From Christensenellaceae bacterium OttesenSCG-928-K19 (GTDB lineage: Bacteria; Bacillota; Clostridia; Christensenellales; Christensenellaceae): 64,000 bases of DNA. Position 1 is the stretch's first letter, and each line of letters opens with the position of its first letter. Positions 59,919 through 64,000 of the stretch are shown here, piece after piece. Position numbers and translations under genes: made by a program. Location of the stretch: NCBI GenBank assembly GCA_030266015.1, contig JAJDHD010000001.1, positions 91,472 through 155,471 of the forward strand, written 5' to 3'. The notes under the pieces are model-generated. The model saw only the letters and a program-made list of their open reading frames with translations, was not told the DNA's origin and did not search any database.

Positions 59919-62210
59919 ATGAAACATAAAAGGTCAAAACTGGAAAAATGGATTGATGCCGTATATTTGCTTGCGGCTATTTTTAGTATTGTTTTCCTGA
60001 TGGCAAGCGTCGTTTTTATGGCATATTCCGAGCGCCTGAACAAAGAAGAAAAAAGCGATTATATTGTGCAAACGGCAAAGCAAAGCGCACAGGCGGTGAA
60101 TAGGCATATTCAGGATAATTTCCATACGCTGGAGTCCCTGGGGGTGCTGGTGGAATATTCGGGTGGGTCGGATGTTGAATCCATGGAGCGGATATTGCTG
60201 AGCTTGATGGAAAGCTATGGCTTTGTGCGCATAGGTTTTTCAGATTTAAACGGCAATGCGAGCTGGCTCGAGGCGGATGGCGCGGCGCGGATAGATGTGG
60301 ATCTTGCTCAAACGGAATTCATTATCCGTGCGCTGGCGGGCGAGAATGTGGTCACAAACACAAGGACAGACCCGGCAAGCGGCGTATCAATTAATTATTA
60401 CGCTGTTCCTTTGAGGGAAAACGGGGAAATTGTAGGATTGGTATTTGCGGCAGATGCCACGAGTGATCTTCTGGAAATATTGAATGTGTCGCTTTTGGGG
60501 GGCAAAGGGTTTTCCCATGTGATTGACCAAAGCGGTGATTTTGTTGTGCGTTCGGATAGTACGTTGCAGGATACTGGTGCCCAGGGGATTTTTGATCTTG
60601 ACGAGCAGATGAGGGAGAACACGCGTCAACAAATTCTGGATGGAATGGCCGCTGGTAAGGCAGGCTTTATAGAGCGGAATACCGAGACGGAGAAACGGCT
60701 GGCAAGCTATGCGCCGGTTGGAATAAACGACTGGTATGTATTTTATTCGCTGCCCGAATCGATGATTGACGAAAGCTTTCATTATATGTCGAACGGGCTG
60801 GTCAGTCTGGTGACGGTTTCCATATTGATTTTTATCGCGCTTACCAGCTTTATGCGCATTATCAATGAAAAGAGCAGGCAAAGCCTGGAAAGTATTGTAT
60901 ACAAGGATATGCTGACCGGACACCGCAATTTTCAAAAATTCCTGATTGACGCCAGGACGGTGCTGAATGAGCGGGGCAGCCGGGGATATTCGCTGTGGTA
61001 TTGTGATATCAAAAACTTTAAATATATCAATGACATGTTTGGGTATGATGTGGGGGACAATGTGCTCAAATATTGGGCGGATACTATATCAGAGGACTTG
61101 CGCGCGGGCGAAATGTTTGGCCGCGTGGATGCGGATAATTTTGTCTGCCTGCGTTTCTTTGACGGGGAACAGGAGGCAAGGGAACGGTTTGTGGAGGAGG
61201 CCGCACGGCTGGAAAGCTTTGCAGAAACGGCAAAGCGCGGTTTTCGTATTGAGATGTGCACAGGCGTGTATGTGTTGCAGGAGGAGGAGGGTCTTACTGT
61301 AAATGACATGCTGGACAGGGCAAATGTGGCGCAAAAATCCGTAAAAGCACTGAATGGCAGCCGCATGGCGTTTTATTCCAAGGCAATGCGCGAAAACATA
61401 TTGCGGGAAACGGAAATAGAGCTGAAGATGTGGCAGGCGTTGGAAGGCAGGGAGTTTTTGGTATATATGCAGCCAAAGATAGACATTCGCCACGACAATA
61501 AACTGATGGGGATGGAGGCGCTTGTGCGGTGGAACAGCAAGGAAAAAGGTCTGATACCGCCTTCGGAGTTTATACCGTTGTTTGAGAAGAACGGCTTTAT
61601 TGTAGAGCTGGACAGGTATGTGTTTGAGCAGTCCTGCAAGCTGTTTCATGATTATGTGCTGGAGTCCGATTACCCGCCGCTCATTATATCGGTTAATGTA
61701 TCCCGTCTGGGCATTTTGCAGCCTGATTTTGTGGAATCCTATGTGGCGATTAAAGACATGTATGGGATTCCGGATGGGTATATTGAGGTGGAATTTACGG
61801 AAAGCATCGCGTTTGACAACCATGTGATGTTTTCGGGTATAGTGAAAGCGCTGCAAAGCCATGGGATTTCCTGCTCTTTGGATGACTTTGGCGCGGGGCA
61901 TTCCTCGCTAAATATATTGAAAGACCTGACGGTGGACGTTTTGAAGCTGGACCAGCTCTTTTTCCGCCCGGGGCTGGATAAAAACAGGGACCGCGAGCTT
62001 GTGAAAAGTGTGGTTTCCATGGCAAAAGCGCTAAACATGAAAACGGTGGCCGAAGGGGTAGAGAATTTTAAAACAGTGGATTTCCTGCGCCGGATTGGTT
62101 GCGATATTGTGCAGGGATATGTTTTTGCAAAGCCTATGCCCATCGATGAGCTGCTGTATTATGTCAAGAACTATGACAATAAGATGGAAGAGGACGCGGA
62201 TGGTGGGTGA
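59919..62210 (+). CDS. membrane GGDEF-EAL protein, cyclic di-GMP phosphodiesterase
   Basis: The 763-residue protein has an N-terminal helix, an external CACHE-like domain of about 230 residues (including VHFIIRALAGENV-type strands and YYAVPLRENGEIVGLVFAAD), a second helix, a GGDEF domain and an EAL domain. The GGDEF motif reads RVDADNF and cannot bind GTP normally; the EAL motif MEALVRW, DDFGAGHSSL and TVAEGVE are intact. So it should degrade cyclic di-GMP, perhaps with the dead GGDEF acting as a regulatory site. Ribosome site GCCGGAGA is close to the ATG. Confidence 0.92.
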   Translation: MKHKRSKLEKWIDAVYLLAAIFSIVFLMASVVFMAYSERLNKEEKSDYIVQTAKQSAQAVNRHIQDNFHTLESLGVLVEYSGGSDVESMERILLSLMESYGFVRIGFSDLNGNASWLEADGAARIDVDLAQTEFIIRALAGENVVTNTRTDPASGVSINYYAVPLRENGEIVGLVFAADATSDLLEILNVSLLGGKGFSHVIDQSGDFVVRSDSTLQDTGAQGIFDLDEQMRENTRQQILDGMAAGKAGFIERNTETEKRLASYAPVGINDWYVFYSLPESMIDESFHYMSNGLVSLVTVSILIFIALTSFMRIINEKSRQSLESIVYKDMLTGHRNFQKFLIDARTVLNERGSRGYSLWYCDIKNFKYINDMFGYDVGDNVLKYWADTISEDLRAGEMFGRVDADNFVCLRFFDGEQEARERFVEEAARLESFAETAKRGFRIEMCTGVYVLQEEEGLTVNDMLDRANVAQKSVKALNGSRMAFYSKAMRENILRETEIELKMWQALEGREFLVYMQPKIDIRHDNKLMGMEALVRWNSKEKGLIPPSEFIPLFEKNGFIVELDRYVFEQSCKLFHDYVLESDYPPLIISVNVSRLGILQPDFVESYVAIKDMYGIPDGYIEVEFTESIAFDNHVMFSGIVKALQSHGISCSLDDFGAGHSSLNILKDLTVDVLKLDQLFFRPGLDKNRDRELVKSVVSMAKALNMKTVAEGVENFKTVDFLRRIGCDIVQGYVFAKPMPIDELLYYVKNYDNKMEEDADGG

Positions 62211-62261
62211 GGGAAAAAAACTGCCGGTAGTTTGATTACTCCCAGCACGATGATGCGGTCA

Positions 62262-62312
62262 ATAAAAAAACTAGACACATCACCTGCATAGTTTGCACAA
62301 TGATGTGTCTAA
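62262..62312 (-). terminator. terminator of the GGGtGRT operon
   Basis: On the minus strand TAGACACATCA pairs with TGATGTGTCTA across an 18-base loop, followed by TTTTTTTATT. It lies 57 bases beyond the stop of the GGGtGRT gene. Confidence 0.8.
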
Positions 62313-62368
62313 TCAAAGTCATAAATGGAAAATCTTTTTCGCTATTTAAAAATAGCGTTACATTGGCT

Positions 62369-63376
62369 TTACGCTTGGCTTTGTTCCACAGCCACGGCTA
62401 CTGCCACAGACGCGCCCACCATGGGGTTGTTGCCCATGCCGATAAGGCCCATCATCTCAACGTGCGCCGGAACGGAGGAAGAACCCGCAAATTGGGCATC
62501 GCCGTGCATACGGCCCATTGTGTCCGTCATGCCATAGGAAGCGGGGCCAGCTGCCATGTTGTCCGGATGCAGCGTACGCCCTGTGCCGCCACCCGAGGCA
62601 ACAGAAAAATATTTCTTGCCGTTTTCGATGGCCCATTTTTTGTACGTGCCTGCAACAGGATGCTGGAAACGCGTAGGATTGGTGGAGTTGCCTGTAATGG
62701 AAACGTCCACGCCTTCTTTTCTCATGATGGCAACGCCTTCCGAAACATCATCTGCACCATAGCAGCGAACCTTGGCGCGATCGCCCTTGGAATATTCCTT
62801 TTGGAACACTTCCTTTAGCTCTCCAGTGCCGTAGTCATATTCTGTTTCCACATAGGTGAAGCCGTTGATGCGCGAGATAATCTGCGCAGCGTCTTTGCCA
62901 AGGCCATTCAGGATAACCTGCAAGGGATCCTTGCGTACTTTGTTTGCTGTTTTGGCAATGCCGATGGCGCCTTCTGCCGCGGCAAATGACTCGTGGCCAG
63001 CAAGGAAGCAGAAGCACTTTGTGTTCTCTTCCAGCAACATGGCTGCAAGGTTACCATGCCCAAGGCCTACCTGACGCTGCTCGGCAACACTGCCCGGAAT
63101 GCAAAACGCCTGCAAGCCAATACCGATAGCTTCTGCTGCTTCGCTTGCTTTTTTGCAGTCTTTTTTGAGTGCGATTGCCGCGCCCAGTGTATAGGCCCAA
63201 ACAGCGTTTTCAAACGCAATGGGCTGTATGCCGCGCACGATGGTGTCTACGTCAAGACCTTTGTCTATTGTATATTGCTTCACTTCCTCCAAAGATGAAA
63301 AACCATATTCCTTCATGCATTTTTCAATCTGGGGAATCCTTCTTTCATAACTTTCAAATGTAACCATGAACGCCAC
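62369..63376 (-). CDS. GGGtGRT protein
   Basis: The 335-residue protein carries the family signature VASGGGTGRTLHPDNMA near residue 270, plus FAAAEGAIGIAKTANK and DVSITGNSTNPTRFQHP. The GGGtGRT family occurs in anaerobes next to an iron-sulfur scaffold-like protein; its reaction is unknown. The partner gene ends 3 bases before it. Its C-terminus is Val/Ala-rich (GASVAVAVAVEQSQA). The name refers to its Gly-rich motif. Confidence 0.92.
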   Translation of the reverse strand: MAFMVTFESYERRIPQIEKCMKEYGFSSLEEVKQYTIDKGLDVDTIVRGIQPIAFENAVWAYTLGAAIALKKDCKKASEAAEAIGIGLQAFCIPGSVAEQRQVGLGHGNLAAMLLEENTKCFCFLAGHESFAAAEGAIGIAKTANKVRKDPLQVILNGLGKDAAQIISRINGFTYVETEYDYGTGELKEVFQKEYSKGDRAKVRCYGADDVSEGVAIMRKEGVDVSITGNSTNPTRFQHPVAGTYKKWAIENGKKYFSVASGGGTGRTLHPDNMAAGPASYGMTDTMGRMHGDAQFAGSSSVPAHVEMMGLIGMGNNPMVGASVAVAVAVEQSQA

Positions 63377-63379
63377 CTC

Positions 63380-64000
63380 CTATTCTTTGCGCGGGTCAAT
63401 GTACTTAACCGCATCGTCGAACCGGCCGTAGGTGCCGACATTGTCGGCAAACGCCTTGTTCGCGTCCACGCCGCCGCGGATGGCTTCCATCATCTTGCCG
63501 AAGCGAACGAATTTGTAACCGATGATTTCATCGTTTTCGTCAAGGCCCAACTCCAGTATATAGCCTTCCGCCAGGTTTAGGTAGCGCGCGCCCTTTGCCT
63601 GGGTGGAGTAGATTGTACCCACCTGAGAGCAAAGTCCCTTGCCAAGGTCTTCCAGGCCTGCGCCAATGGGCAGCCCGTCCTCGGAGAACGCTGTTTGCGT
63701 CCTGCCATATACGATCTGCAAAAACAGCTCGCGCATTGCCGTGTTGATGGCATCGCACACAAGGTCAGTATTTAGCGCTTCCAGCAGTGTTTTGCCCACA
63801 ATGGCTTCGCCTGCCATTGCAGCGGAATGTGTCATGCCCGAGCAGCCGACTGTTTCAATCAGCGCTTCCTCGATGATGCCAGCCTTTACATTCAGCGTTA
63901 GCTTGCAGGTGCCTTGCTGCGGCGCACACCAGCCTACACCGTGTGTCAGGCCGCTAATGTCCTTGATTTCCTTGGATTTTACCCATCTGCCTTCTTCGGG
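63380..64000 (-). CDS. iron-sulfur cluster assembly scaffold-like protein, 3' part (runs off the right edge)
   Basis: The open frame continues to the window edge, giving 206 residues without its start. It has scaffold-type features: WCAPQQGTCKLTLN, ETVGCSGMTHSAAM and a later TAMRELFLQIVYGRTQTAFS. The Cys in GCSGM resembles the first cluster-binding Cys of NifU/IscU-like proteins. It is the usual neighbour of the GGGtGRT gene, which follows it by 3 bases. The N-terminal region is cut, so the start is unknown. Confidence 0.85.
   Translation of the reverse strand, partial: PEEGRWVKSKEIKDISGLTHGVGWCAPQQGTCKLTLNVKAGIIEEALIETVGCSGMTHSAAMAGEAIVGKTLLEALNTDLVCDAINTAMRELFLQIVYGRTQTAFSEDGLPIGAGLEDLGKGLCSQVGTIYSTQAKGARYLNLAEGYILELGLDENDEIIGYKFVRFGKMMEAIRGGVDANKAFADNVGTYGRFDDAVKYIDPRKE

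Noticed and set aside
59611..59922. 103-codon + strand frame before the EAL gene
   Set aside because: Composition is Gly/Arg/Lys-rich with no domain, and only the last part has a possible ribosome site; the stop/start overlap may be chance.

Overview
The window looks like the chromosome of an anaerobic, Gram-positive-type bacterium of the class Clostridia. The reasons are an oxygen-independent ribonucleotide reductase pair (nrdD/nrdG), a reverse rubrerythrin beside a PerR-type regulator, a GGGtGRT/Fe-S scaffold pair, YesM/YesN-type signalling, a PadR/DUF1700/DUF4097 operon, a class B sortase, strong GGAGG ribosome sites and TTG/GTG starts. Base composition is roughly balanced except for an AT-rich patch at about 47200-48780. 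I saw no rRNA, tRNA, insertion sequence, prophage or CRISPR array. Species cannot be fixed from the sequence alone.

Layout, left to right. 1-1260: the 5' part of a sortase B gene, a complete cobalamin riboswitch with terminator but no adjacent B12 gene, and a 36-residue exported-type peptide gene. 1445-10423: HPP membrane protein, membrane-anchored alpha/beta hydrolase, a MerR regulator with a textbook 19-bp-spacer promoter, a diguanylate cyclase, a YfcE-type phosphodiesterase coupled to a nuclease-like protein, an acyl-ACP thioesterase coupled to a TPR protein, a DUF960-like protein and an Asp23/Gls24 protein. 10468-16359: a stand-alone DnaK and two tandem, paralogous OmpR/EnvZ-type systems. 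16605-20536: a YajC-like protein and a heterodimeric ABC exporter with one degenerate ATP site.

20612-36454 is a sugar locus. A divergent YesM/YesN pair faces a sugar ABC importer (ATPase, two permeases, lipoprotein). Past a strong terminator lie four different uroporphyrinogen-decarboxylase-fold proteins, an L-rhamnose-mutarotase-family protein and L-fucose isomerase. The likely logic is: sensor detects an extracellular deoxysugar, importer brings it in, URO-D-fold enzymes modify it (perhaps by methyl transfer), and mutarotase and isomerase feed it to central metabolism.

36548-42284 is the most novel part: a possible 81-residue protein, a 386-residue helical/TPR-like protein and a 1397-residue protein joining DUF4062, a STAND/NACHT-type NTPase and a long beta-propeller-like tail. 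This is the architecture of conflict or surveillance proteins. It is followed by a lone hydantoinase/oxoprolinase and a decayed fifth URO-D gene.

45020-53250: a 7TM-PAS-GGDEF cyclase, small lipoproteins, the AT-rich patch with a ribbon-helix-helix regulator, perR-like/rubrerythrin, and an nrdD-nrdG-GNAT operon preceded by two NrdR boxes. 53542-64000: GyrI-like protein, HxlR regulator divergent from an FMN reductase, MFS exporter, the PadR/DUF1700/DUF4097 operon, a 37-residue peptide gene, a GGDEF-EAL phosphodiesterase with a ruined GGDEF site, and the GGGtGRT/Fe-S scaffold pair, cut by the window end.
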